A stretch of 64,000 nt of DNA from Rhynchosporium graminicola (GCA_900074885.1 FJUW01000039.1:248001-312000), one strand, 5' to 3'. Shown: positions 46,123-57,586, counted from the stretch's first letter. Made by a program: numbers and translations. The notes: generated by a model from the letters alone, not told the origin.

Positions 46123-49100
46123 TAATAGTATATTATTCATATATCGCTAGTACGTACTAGGTCCGTTATAGAGCCTAAAAGGTAGTACTTTATATTTATA
46201 AGATCCGAAGCGGGTTCAGAAAGTAATATACTCCTCGGATTCGGAGTTTATATAGATATAGTTAAATACTACCCGGATATCTAGTTTAGTAAAGATTACT
46301 ACTTTAGATATACGAGTTAAAAGCTTATCGATCCTAGGTATTAAGTATAAATCCTTTCGAGTAATCGCATTAAGCTTATAATAGTTAATATAGAAGCGTA
46401 ATCCTCTATTAGCCTTTTTAATAAATAGTATAAGTAATATAAAAGGACTTTAGCTAGATTCGATAAATCCCTTATCTAAGTTCTCTATAAAGTACTCCTT
46501 AGTCACTTATAATTCGTTCGTAGATTACCGATATAAGAGCGAATATATATTAGGTAATAGTTCTTCTAGAATAATTTTATAATCGTATAAGTAATATAGC
46601 AGAAGAATATTAGAATCCCGCTTAGAAAAGGCTTCCTTAAGAGTATAATACTATTCCGGTAGCTTTTCAGCTATAAGTCGTTTAGTATTAGGATCCTCAG
46701 GAGAGTCGCTATTTAGATAGTCTTATAAGAGGCGGTCTATCTTATAGATACTAGTAAAGAATAATTCGGAACTTTTATATTTTATATTAAAGTAAAAAGC
46801 TATAGTATTAATTTAGTAAATCAGAACCGGTTTCTAGATCCTTAGAAGTTAAGAGGAGTACTTATAGTAAGGTTTCGGCGCAAGTACCTTTCTCGATAAA
46901 TTTAGAGCGGAAAGGGGTTCGGATTCCTTAGCGATAAGCGGAAATAAGTTAAAGAGTAAGAATAATATATTAATATACTGTATCGCTACTATTTAGTATA
47001 ATCGGTATCAGTCTAGCTAGTTTATAGCTAAGTCCCGCGCGTTAGTATCGATTTAATAAGATTAATTAATACTAAGTTTATAAGGCGATAGAGTTATAAT
47101 TATCTCCTTATTATATAAGAGGGTAGCTAGATAGCGTTCCAACTATAGTAGCTTATAATAGAGCGTATCTAGCTTAACCTGAAATCGTCATATCTATTTA
47201 ATACTAATAATTATATCTTATTATCCTAAATCGAGGAGAATAAAAGAGTAGTTATAAATACGCTTATTATTAATAGAAAAGTATAAACGTATAAAATAGG
47301 TAATATAAGTTCTAATAGACTATTAGAACTTACGTATTAGAATAGAATAAAGTAGTAGCTCGATTTTGATACTGAGGGCCCCCGATAGTCGTCCGGTAAG
47401 AGTACGATTAATAAATAGATAACTATTCGCTCTAGTATCGATTAAGCTATTTATAGAGACTCTTAGCCTATTTATACTAACTATAGTCAGGTATATAAAT
47501 TACTTACCTCTTATCAGGGAGTTAAGGTCTAGATTAGAGAGATCATACCTATATAGACTTAGGAAGGAGTTTTTACCTAAGCCTTATCGTTTCCCTCTAG
47601 TATTAATCCAGATTCGGAGGGTACGTTTTCTACTACTTCCTTAATTACTTAATCCTCTTCCGGAAATTCGTCGATTAATTAAACCTTAGGCAGGTTAGGG
47701 TAATCTAGCTTAATATAACCGAGCTATCTATAACTATAATACCTAAGGGATTCTCCGGTCGAGGTAGTAAGGCGTTTTAGCGCGGAGGGAGTATTAGCCC
47801 GTACCGGGGTAGAAGTATATACGTATAGTACGAGAGTAGTTTATTAAGGAGCTAAGCTTAAGGACCGGTAAGAGGTAGAACTAGTAGTAGTCGTAGTAGT
47901 AATAGTAAGCTTACGGTACTATACCTAGGCAATAGCTTTCTTAGGATAAGTACGTTCTAAGTTATAGTAATACTTAGTATTAAAAGAAAGTAAGGATCTA
48001 ACTATAGAAGTATAGTCCTTATTCTATATTAGTTTAATAATAAGGGTTAAAGCGCATAAGGATAGTATAATCTTATCTTATATATAGAAGAACTACTCCT
48101 TCTTTTTAACCTTACCTTAGATAGTAGCGCTTTAAAATCGACTACGAAACTCGGCGAAAGTCTCGCGTATATAGCTAGGTTATTATATTTCTAAGTAATA
48201 GAAAGCGTTATAGTAGTTATCTTCCTCTAAACCGGTAAGAAAGTTCTCCTCTAATAAGAAGATCATTTTATCGCTAGTTTTAAACTCGTTAGCGAGATAC
48301 TAAGGCGTAAGATACTCCTTAGCTAATCTAGTAACTAGCCCCTATACGAGAACGCGCCGAGAGAAGTCCGTAGAGTAATAGTCGGTATTTATAGCTAGCC
48401 GGTCTCGTATCGATACTCTCTATTAGAGGAAAGTAAGGTCTGATCTATTATCTAGGAGTAGGATCTTCTTAGTAAGATAAGACTTCCTAAGGCGTAACTC
48501 TACTGATTCGGCGCTAGGAGAGGGAGATAGTTTATTAGGAATAATATCCTCTCTCTTAGTACTATATATCAGAATAGAGTTTATTAAGTTATTAAACTCT
48601 ACTATACGCGGAGATTACGATATTAGTTCTAGTAAGAGAGTCGAAGATAAGTAAGGGACCCCTATAAAGAACTTATCTTATATAGAGATTAGTCTATCTA
48701 TAGTATCTTCTAGAGAGTTATTCTTTTCCTCCTAGTCCGCTAATCGTTATAAGAGGGAATAGATCAGGTTCGAGTCACATAAAGTAATAAGAGTACTTAG
48801 CGATTATACTCATAGTGAATTTCGCTTTTATTTTCCTTTCCCTCTTAGTTAGTACTTCCTTAATAAAGTATTAATATTCTCTAGAGTAAGAGATATTTAG
48901 GGTAAGGAAAGGTATAATAGATTAGGTTCAGAGGTAGAGCAGGGAGAATCGCGTTAGGTTCCCCTAGAACTAGAGAGGTCTCTAGTTTATTAGTTAAGAG
49001 CTATAATAGTAGCTTAAAAAGAGAGTATATTAGGGCTATTTCGGCGGCGATACGTAGAGGTTAAAGTTCTAAGGTATTTATTATACCTTCTTCAAAATCT

Positions 49101-49315
49101 ATTCATAATTCCTTTATACTAAGGGAGTTATTAAAGGAGCGTCAGCGAAGACCTCCTCTATTATACTATTTACGATAAGCTAAATCAAACCCTAATTCAT
49201 AGTTATCCGAGAGATCTTTAGTATCTCGGCTATATGCGAGTAGTTATCGAATAACTAACTTAGTAGTAAGATATTATAGTAAGCTATCTCTAGCTATCTC
49301 GATCTTTTTATTTAA

Positions 49316-49582
49316 TATAACGACATAAGACTTAAGGTAGTATATAAGTAAGAATAAATAAGTAGAAAAGCTAAGAGCGATCTTATATAGTTTACTACGA
49401 AGGAAATAAAAAGATAAGGAAGAAAGAAGAAGAGAGATAGAGTGTAAAGCACCTTATATACATATGCCGGTACTAGTCCGATATTATACCGGGTCGGACA
49501 CTAGTTCTGCCGGGATACCTGTGAACTCGGCCCTGTTATCTATCCTTCTTCTCATATGATATTCAGGTGAGCTGTCGTCATA
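49316..49582 (-). repeat. LTR of element C (right)
   Basis: 267 bp, TATAACGACATAAGACTT to GTCGTCATA. Differs from the left copy by transitions only where compared. Confidence 0.94.
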
Positions 49583-51865
49583 ATATAAATAATTCTTCTA
49601 TTTTACTAAGTATCTAATAATTCCTTATTTATACTAATAGTCTAGTAGTTCCTCTATATCGTATTCTATAAGTAAGTTAACTAGTTTAGCGTATATCTTT
49701 AGAGCTAGTAGTACTCTTAATAGTACTTTTTCTAATAAGAATATATAGAATATTAGAAATATCTTCTTTATTATAGCTAGTAGCTAAAGTTTATAATTCA
49801 AAGGTCCTTTAACTTGTTTAATTTTAAATAGTCTAAGTTTCTTATAGTCTAGCTTATTACTTAGTCTCTATATATTAATATTTTTTCGTAGAAAGTAAAC
49901 TCTATTCCCCTCTTATAATATTAGCTTCTAACTACGATTTTTATTATAATAGTATATATTCTTCTCTACTATAAACCGGAGTTCTTCTATAAGTTCCTTA
50001 TAGAAGTCCTAGATATTCCTAACCTAGATATAAGCTATATTATTATCCTTAATTATTAAGTTAAGTTCTCTATAAGTAATAAGTTTATAACTATAATTTG
50101 CGAAGAATAGTATAACTTTTATTATTTCCGTAATCGAGCTATTATATACGAATTCTACTAATAGTAGTAGTTCTACTTAATTATTTTATTAATAGTTAAT
50201 ATAATAATATAAGTATACTTTAACTACTTAGTTTATTCTTTTATTTCCTCTATTAGTCTAAGGATAGAAAGCTATTAATAGTTTTCATTTAGTCCTTAGG
50301 AACTCTATTAAAGTATTCTAGAACTTTAATATAAATAACTTATCTCGATCTAATATGATTTCTTCGGGTACTTCGTGCTTAGAGATTACCTCCTTAAGGT
50401 ATACCTATATTAGGTATTCGGCTTCAAGAGTAGATAGGACTAATATTAAGATTATATACTTAATAAGTCTCTCTATAATAATAAGTATTATATTATAGCT
50501 AACTCCTATAACTAGGTCCTTTAATAGCGGTAATAGCCCTATAAAGTCCTATAATATCGATTTCTAAGATATTAGTAGTATTAGTACTATGATTATCTGC
50601 CTATAAGGTATATATTAAGAAGACTTATTTCTAATATAAGTATTATAGTTAGCTAGTACTTCTTTAACTACTTAGCGGAGTCCTTCCGACTAGTAGTTTC
50701 TTGAAATCCTTAGATATATTCTTCGTATCCCTTAGTATCTATACGCGGGAAGCTTATATTATTCTTTAATATATACTTCTACTAAGCTTAGTAGAAGCTA
50801 AATTTTCCTATTAACTCGTATAATACTATTCTTAATTATATTCCTTATAATAAGTTCCTTAGTCTTATCTAGGGATATTCTATTCTTCTTCTAAGCCTCC
50901 TTTAAGATATTATACTAAAGTCCTTTAATTTCTTACTTAATCGTAATAGCTTCTCGGATATTAATAACTATATCTCTATTATCTAGCTATCTAAGTAAAG
51001 CGGTCTTATTATAGACCTTATTATCCTTATAACCTAGTAATCTGCTTAGAGTATCTACTCGTATATTATCCTTTCCTTATATATACTTAATAACTAGATT
51101 AAAAGAGGTAAGTTCCTCTAACTATTAAGCTAATCAACGATTATCTAAGACCTTAGTAGTTATAAAAGTTCAGAGATTTATATAATTAGTATAGATAATA
51201 ACTAGGAACTTAGCTCCTTATAAGTATATTTTCTAGTATTTAAGTACTTTAATAATCGCTATAAGTTCTTTCTTATAGATATTATAATTCTATTTAGCTA
51301 GAGATATTTTCTCTAAAAAGTAAGCGACTAAGTATAGTTATCTTTCGTTATCTCGCTATAAGTATACTATATTAGTATAAGTATTAGAGGTATCTATTTC
51401 TATTATACTTTCCTTTTCTTCGTCGAAACTATATAGGATTAGTTCTTTTATAAATTCTTTCTTAATTCTCTGAAAAGCTTCCTTATACTAGCTAATCTAA
51501 ATAAAAGGAACGCTTTTCCTTATTAAGCTCGTAAGCGGTTTAATAATCTTAAAATAGTTTCTAATAAACTATTAGTAGAAGTTAGCGAAACCTAATTATA
51601 ATTATATATCCTTAATATTCTTTAGAGATTCCTATTCCTTTATAGCTTTAATTTTCTCCGGGTTAATACTTATCTCTCTAAGGCGAATAATATACCTTAG
51701 AAAAGTAACTTACTTAACTGAGAATTTATATTTCGATATCTTTAGTCTAGAATCTACCTTATATAGTACTTCTATGAATTAGGTAATATAGCCCTAGTAT
51801 ACCTCGATAGTCTCCGAGTATACTAGGATATTATCTAAGTAATATATAGCGAATTTCCTAATAAA

Positions 51866-52067
51866 TGTAACGACACAAGACTCAAGGCGGTATACAAGTA
51901 AGAATAAACAAGTAGGGAGGCCAAGAGCGATCTTATATAGTCTGGTACGAAGGAAACAGAAAGATACAGAGCTCTGAAGGAGTCTGCACCTTCTATATAT
52001 ACAAGGAGGGTATGCCTAAGGCACCGATACTGGCCCGTATCTGCCACGTATACCATGCGCCGTCACA
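51866..52067 (-). mobile_element. solo LTR of the element B family (202 bp)
   Basis: TGTAACGACACAAGACTC to CCGTCACA, flanked by TSD ATAAA (51861-51865 and 52068-52072). One 38-bp unit instead of three. Nearly free of RIP changes although the surrounding gypsy A sequence is riddled with them. It sits inside the reverse transcriptase of element A, just upstream (pol direction) of YLDNILVYSE. Confidence 0.94.
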
Positions 52068-54824
52068 ATAAAGTCCTTAAGAATATTATTATTCTATCTT
52101 TAATACGTAGCTAAGGTATTAGTTAAGCCGAATAGTATTATTATATATTCCTATAGCCCTAAGGGTAATACGAAAGTAGTCTTTTACTTATATCTCTCTT
52201 TAATTCGGATCAAATTAAACGCGTTATATTAGTCTAACTTAGTATATATCTTTACTCTAGCTAGCTTATCCCGTAGGTACTATACGTTTAGTAAAGGATA
52301 TATATCTCTTATAGTTTTATTATTAATTATCTAATAGTCTCTATATAGTTTTCCCTTAGGATTTCCTGCCTTCTTAACTACTAGTATATTAATAGCGTAT
52401 AATAACTTGGATTTCCGAATCTATCTTTTCTTTATATCTAACTTCTAATACTCCTTAAGTATCCTTATAGTATTATAATTATAATAGCGAAGTTTCTCTA
52501 TAATAAGTATAAATCTATCTTTAAAGTTTATCTTATAATCCTAGGGTTTATACTTAAGTAGAGCTCTTATATCCTATAGATCCTCGAATAATTTCGAGAA
52601 CTTCTTATATAGTTCGAGTAGCTATTCCCGAATATTATCTATCTAGCTAAGATAATTCCTAGGTTCTATCTAACTAGGAACCCGACTTAATTAGCTAGAG
52701 TCTATTAGTATTATTATTAAGAAGGTAGCGCTAGCCTCTTATTTACTAGCTAGTTAATTACGCTTATATTTATAATTACTAAACATAACTCTCTTAGTTA
52801 TCTAGTTTACGCTAGGATTATAATTATATAGCTATAATATTCCTAATACGATATTATATCGTCCGGTAAGTATAATATCGAAATAAAGCGTTTCTTCGTA
52901 TCTATTAATAATTATCTTTATTCCTCTTATTCTTCTGCGGACTTATCCGTCTGATCCGGCGCCTTTTTTATTTAATAAGATAAGGTAATATAGTTTCGGG
53001 TTAATAGTAGTAGGAATATTCTATTTCTCGATAAAAGCCAGGTTTATAAAGCGTCTTATAGCTCCTGAATCGATAAGTGCTTTTATCTTAATATTATCTA
53101 TTATAACTAGTAAGATTAACTAATCGAACTCTCTAGTAGTAGTAAGCTCTAGGTATAATAGTTTTATTATAAAGTAATCACGTGCTTCTTTAATAATTCT
53201 TCTTATCGTTTCGTCTAACTAGGTCCTAAGGCCGGGTTTATAAGTAATTAAAGTATAAGGTATATAGTAATAGAGATTAACTTGCTCTTAAATCAGATCT
53301 AGTACTATTCTTTAATAAGTAGCTAGTTCTAATAAGTAATATCTTCTCTATTAATAATATTCCTCTTTTATTTCCTTAGTAATAGCCTAAGTATCTTTAA
53401 TTTAATAGAACTAATCTAATTATTCGAATTCTTTTAGTTCCGGTTCTCCTTCGAGGTTAGCTATATAATAATCTAGTCGTTCCTCGATATCCCTAGTATT
53501 AACTTGGAATATAATAGTAGTAGTATTATAGTAAGTAATAATATAGTCTATACCCGGGTTAAATATATTATAAGTTTAGTAATATTCTATAAAATCGGAC
53601 TTAGTTCTATTATAAACTTATATTCTTCTTCTATTATCGTGATTTCGAAGAGTCTAGTTTTCGTTATTATATAGAAAGTTATTATATAAATAGTTTCTTT
53701 TATTTATAATACTCTAGCTTTCTTAGTCTTCGTCTAGAAGTTTAATTAAATTCTCTTCGAATCCTTCGCTAGATTTATAAGTTATAAAGTCCTATGAACT
53801 CTATTCTGCGCTAAAAGCTTCTCGGTAATCTAGCTTTCTTTCGGCTAGTCTAAATTCTCTTTTAGGTTTATTCTAGGGTTTTCTTCTCTATTTCTTCTTC
53901 TAAGAATAATTATAAGCGAGATATCCTAGCTTACTATATATATAATATAAGCCCTTCTCTCGACGTTTATCTTTCTTAGATTAGCCTTTAGATCCTCTTT
54001 CTACTCTATCTATTTCTATTAGATTATAATAATTATATTTATTATTCAGGTAAAGTTAGAAATTTCCCTGATATTTATTATATTATTATATAATTTAAGG
54101 TTTCCGGAAGTAAGTAAGTATAAAGTATCCTCTTTTTTCCTTCGCTTATTCTTAGATTTATTTATCGATAGTAGTAGACGATCTGATTAAGTCCTCTAAG
54201 GTATCTAGTTTACTAGCCCTAGAGAGCTTATCCTTAATATAGTCCTTAAGGCCTCGATAGTATTAAGCTCTTAATCTACTATCTGTCTAGTCTAACTATA
54301 TAGAATATCAGTAGAACTTAGTAGTATATTTATAGATAGATCCTTATTATCGAATTCCGAGCAGGTACTTCTCGTCTTATTCCTTCTTATTAGGGTCTCC
54401 GAAGACTCCTTTAATAGTATTAGTAAAGCTTATAAGAGTTCGAAAGATAACTCGGCTTTTTTCAGTTATAGTAGTAAAATAAGCCTTAGATAAGTATCGA
54501 TTAACTAAGTAGTTACTTAGAGCTAGCTTAATCTAGTAAGCTATAGTATCGCAGAGGAATAAGGCGATCTATAGGACTTTAAGAGAGTCTGCTTCGAACT
54601 TATTCCTATTAAAAGCGAGGTATATCTAGTACTAGAGGATAAACTATTCTAGTTTATTATAGTTCTTATAATAAGTATTAAGTAAGTTCATACGAAGCGG
54701 TATACTCTTATCGACTTTATTAATCTTATCCGGCTTACTAGTCTAAGAGCTTTCTCTTACGATAGATCCTTCTTTAGTAACTATTTCGTTCTTACTAATA
54801 ATACTTTAAGTAAGGTACTTAAAG

Positions 54825-55320
54825 TATAATATTCTTAGTTCTAACTAGTACGCGGGGTATAAGCTCGTTAGTTAGTATTAGCTATAAAGTAAAGTAAATA
54901 AGAAGTTCGGTTCTTAATTGGAATTAAGACGTTATAAGTAAGTATTAATTATTATATGAATTTAAGCACGAAGCTCCTATCTAATAGCAGAAGTACTAGT
55001 CTTATATAGAATCTTCGTTCCCTTATACTAGCTATATAAGACTATCTTACAGAGCGCGTAAGCTCTCGCGGCCTATCTAGTAGTCTAGTATATCACGTGA
55101 TCCTGGATTACCTATAACTATAATACTATTATTACTTTAATACAGGTAGATATATAGTACTACTCGCTAGTTTATACTATAACTGTATTAATACCTTTCC
55201 TCTAATAGTACTAACTCTTTTCTAGTACTAAAACCCGTCTAGTACTCATCACTAGGTAGTACCATCAGTATTCTGGTGCTAGGACGGTTTTAGTGCCAAG
55301 AACTATACTAGTTCGTGACA
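54825..55320 (-). repeat. LTR of element A (5' LTR in element orientation)
   Basis: 496 bp. Its inner end is RIP-damaged (TATAATATTCTTAG) but its outer 250 bp keep bases that are mutated in the other LTR (for example CCCGTC, CTCATCAC, GTGACA). Confidence 0.95.
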
Positions 55321-55519
55321 CCTAGGAAGCAGTTATACACGAGAGAATTAAGGAATTAATTCGTGAAATGCCACGAAGATATAAGGCAGTGATAGAAGCA
55401 CAGGGAGGCCATATAAAGTACTAGGGAATTTATATAAAGCAGTATTACTAAGATCTGTAAAGCATAAGGCTCGTAGGGGCCTAGCGCTCAGACTATAATT
55501 GTTAATTAATTCCCCCAAG

Positions 55520-55990
55520 TACGAAGTATATGAGCTTCACGCCCTCATTAACAACTCGTCATCAGTTCATTATGAAACTTACTTGGTTCAGGGGATAAAT
55601 AATGTGCAAAGTATGGTCTGTATGTTATTCTACGAGTTTCTACCACAGGAGTCTTTACAAGGGGAGCTATCCAATGATAGAGCAATAATATATAGTATAC
55701 TGGAGAAAGTAGTCACAAAGCATATAAGGTGCACGGACTAGAATTGTACATTATTTAACCCCTGTACTAAGTAGATTTGTGCTTTTCCCGGCCATCATGA
55801 TACATGTCACTTTATATCACGTGTGGGTGGCTTAAAGTCCCAGTTTAGTCTGACCCACACCACCCGCTAGAAGTAGCCCAACTTAATGTCAATGACATCC
55901 ATCTCAAGCGACTTATGTAAAGTCATCTTGAGTATGGTTCTCCTCTTGAGGAATCCTATATATTCGATGAAAGCAATTAATGTCATCTCC
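55520..55990. other. right flank of the transposon nest
   Basis: Normal-composition sequence. A plus frame at 55499-55741 spans the transposon border and lacks signatures. CAGGGGTT-type end at 55757-55764 next to TA may be the end of another small element. Confidence 0.5.
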
Positions 55991-56212
55991 CTACCATATA
56001 TTCTGATCGACATGCTTGGTCCTCATTTTTTCTGCTTTGCTAGTGACTAATATACTTATTATGTCCGAGTGGTCTCCAAATTCGAGGTTGTCGACGCGTT
56101 GATGGTCGGGATCGTATCCCTCTTCGGGGGTTAGGAAGCACCAGTATGGCTTTTCGTATTTATGAAGAGGTAGTTTCTGTAGGTAGTCAAGATTTGCCCG
56201 CACAGGAGACAA
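55991..56212 (-). pseudogene. N-terminal fragment of an AsaB/DES-type (CmcJ-like) oxygenase
   Basis: A minus frame containing ANLDYLQKLPLHKYEKPYWC and VDNLEFGDHSDI, the opening of the fungal hydroxylase/desaturase family related to AsaB, GA4 desaturase and CmcJ (non-heme oxygenase fold), often found in secondary-metabolite clusters. After HSDI there is a GTATAT that could be a donor, but no continuation of the family's roughly 300 residues can be found downstream on minus; that side runs into the transposon flank. The first codon in this frame is TTG and no ATG lies in frame upstream before a stop, so the start is also lost or in another exon. A truncated fragment. Confidence 0.55.
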
Positions 56213-57069
56213 TGTAAATTGCTAGAAGGCGTCTGAGGTCACTTTGGACTTGCGTAAGATGATCGCGAAATGCTGTGTTACTGAGGTCGACTGTGATTTT
56301 GTAAGGCTACTCAGAAGCTGCACTGAAGGGTCATTACGATGGATATGCAAGGCTACGGATGCAAGGTTTTGCCATAGGCTCATAAGAAAAGGTCTGGAAT
56401 GATCGCGAATCGCAGGACGACGCTGGCCGAGTAGCAGCACCCGCTCCATACCACCTTCCAATATACTTCGTACATGGCCTAAAAAACGTACCTTTGACAT
56501 CTGTGCGTAAACTCATGGGAAATAGCAATCTACAACCATTATTAAATTGATTGAAAAGCAAAAGGTTCACGTGTGTATAGAATACTACTTAAACTAGTCA
56601 TACTCAATATGAAATTGTTTTCTCTAAAGCTGAATTATGTAGCGTTCTGAAGAGTCAAGGGTGCACGGACGTTGAAGGGTACATTATTTCCAGCCTGTAC
56701 GAAGTAATCACATGGTCTCGGATGGACGCATTGAACACCCCCCTCCCTCACCGTCAAGTGGAGTATAGCTTCAAATTACAAGTACAGTTCATTATCAATT
56801 GCTACAGATTGTTCTCAACTCGTTCGCATCCCAGACAGCAGGAATCAGTCTCAAGGAGGCTGTATTGCTTGAAATAAAAGTAGGAACATATCTTTTCTCA
56901 CTTGAATAACCACTGGCTGTTCAATTGGTCGCCGACCCGAAATATTGCCGAAACATTTCAGGCGGTAGAAAGAAACGAACTTAGCAGAGACACTAAGAAC
57001 CATGGGTGCTGATAAGGATTTCACGGCTAAATATGGTCTACCTATCTCATGATCGTCCCGAAGCGTGCA
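56213..57069. other. intergenic, no supported gene
   Basis: Minus frames of 78-92 codons at 56222-56570 show no family. GTGCACGGAC...GTACATTATTT at about 56661-56690 resembles 55729-55755. Confidence 0.5.
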
Positions 57070-57586
57070 TTACGTTTATGGAGATATTCACCTGCTACGA
57101 AAAGATTGGGATCTAGCTTGGAGATCATTCGACGAGTGTCTCAGGATCGGTTTGGCAACAATGCCTCTACATCCCCATCACAGCAGCAGCATATTACTCA
57201 CTAGGCTGTGTGAAACTTGAACAAGGTGAGATTGAGCCTGCGAAGTAAGATCACCATCCCACAAGGTCATTTTGACACCACAACTAATTCTTGATAGGGC
57301 AGTGCTAGAGAAAGCTCGCTCCATTGCGCAACTGAACAGCCCGGTGAATGATGACGGACCAACGACTCGAATTCTTTGGAAGCTTGCACAATTATTAAAA
57401 GCAGATCCTCAAAAGCGATTCGCCGAAGATGCCGAGGATTCAAAGAGCAGGGCAGCCATTGCAAGAGCATCGCCAAGGGCTTCGGGAAAAGGTGGCGCAA
57501 TGGCTTTCTTGCGCGAAGAAGACGCTGACGATGAGGAGGACGAGGAAGAAGATTACGATGTGCTAGTTCCTCTGTTTTATCGTTGA
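57070..57586 (+). pseudogene. C-terminal fragment of a fungal TPR protein
   Basis: Reads YGDIHLLRKDWDLAWRSFDE as a TPR helix pair up to MPLHP, loses frame by one extra base in CATCCCCATC near 57170, then continues TAAAYYSLGCVKLEQGEIEP, a splice (GTAAGATC donor at 57248, TTCTTGATAG acceptor ending at 57299) and AVLEKARSIAQLNSP, GPTTRILWKLAQLL, ending with an acidic tail DADDEEDEEEDYD and a stop at 57584-57586. This helix pattern with VLEKARSIAQL...ARILWKLAQLL is typical of the C-termini of fungal TPR proteins. No N-terminal part is found upstream. The frameshift next to a C run could be a read error, but the missing 5' part argues for a fragment. Confidence 0.6.

Larger units (their letters stand above)
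40911..49582 (-). mobile_element. Ty3/gypsy LTR retrotransposon C (267-bp LTRs), RIP-damaged
   Basis: Inserted in element A; TSD ATATA at 40906-40910 and 49583-49587. LTRs 40911-41177 and 49316-49582, each 267 bp. Pol is on minus: zinc-knuckle remnant RYYSYR-stop-LGYIKLDYP near 47690-47745 (CX2CX4HX4C with Cys and His turned to Tyr), retropepsin remnant NSLIDTRANSYL near 47412-47455 (DTG changed to DTR), reverse transcriptase LRFYINYYKLNAITRKDLY near 46330-46400, YLDNILIYSETL near 46065-46100 and PEKVILLVD, then RNase H EIYDKELYAIIKSFRK near 45490-45545, and integrase. A purine tract (minus, AGGAGGGGGGTAA) abuts the LTR at 41177. The apparent 8.67 kb includes two duplicated blocks at N positions; the true length is likely about 7.8 kb. 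Confidence 0.93.
38039..55320 (-). mobile_element. Ty3/gypsy LTR retrotransposon A (496-bp LTRs), RIP-damaged, host to three further insertions
   Basis: Two direct LTRs of exactly 496 bp (38039-38534 and 54825-55320), ending GTTCGTGACA/GTTCGTAATA, with a 5-bp TSD CCTAG. Without its three inserted elements it is about 6.75 kb. Gag-pol is on minus: the zinc-knuckle remnant YYIYSKLGYLAYNY near 53910-53965 (Cys and His changed to Tyr by TGT/CAT-to-TAT), the retropepsin remnant KALIDSGAIRRFI near 53043-53085, reverse transcriptase with YLDNILVYSETIE near 51820-51850 and PEKIKAIKE near 51630, then integrase sequence toward 49.6 kb. A purine tract (minus, AGAAGAGGGATAG, 38535-38553) sits against the LTR at 38534, confirming the minus orientation. 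Many in-frame stops; dead. Confidence 0.93.
37100..55424 (+). pseudogene. Tc1-like transposase, interrupted by a 17.3-kb insertion and RIP-mutated
   Basis: Cut-and-paste transposase. Reading 37100-38038 (939 bp) followed directly by 55326-55424 (99 bp, stop TAG at 55422-55424) keeps one frame of 345 codons, the normal Tc1 transposase length, with no indel. The presumed start codon now reads ATA at 37100-37102. HTH-like region: RLRYETLYFEAG at about residue 16-27; catalytic-region remnants are FSIY followed by a TAG, FQxDNAKGHAATFTYKV near 37830-37870, and SPDLNPIEIIWDEIK near 37921-37965. The piece after the insertion reads EAVIHERIKELIREMPRRYK to GGHIKY and stop. About 25 in-frame TAG/TAA codons occur in the left part, none in the right. 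All fit C-to-T or G-to-A change. Non-functional. Confidence 0.93.
37010..55519 (+). mobile_element. Tc1-like DNA transposon, split by nested LTR elements
   Basis: The outermost recognisable element. Left part 37010-38038, right part 55326-55519; everything between is the inserted LTR element and its TSD copy. Leaders of about 90 and 95 bp flank the transposase frame, and the ends are GC-rich inverted repeats: on the left GGGGGGAATCCAAT, on the right, read on minus, GGGGGAATTAATTAA. Both ends abut a TA dinucleotide (37008-37009 and 55520-55521), the target of this superfamily. The borders are inferred from this symmetry. A second possible outer pair, CAGGGGTT at 37000-37007 and AACCCCTG at 55757-55764, also abuts TA and is discussed in the findings. 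The left part is RIP-damaged; the right part is not. Confidence 0.75.

Noticed and set aside
51835..52056. Minus-strand 73-codon open frame
   Set aside because: Lies mostly within the solo LTR; no coding evidence.
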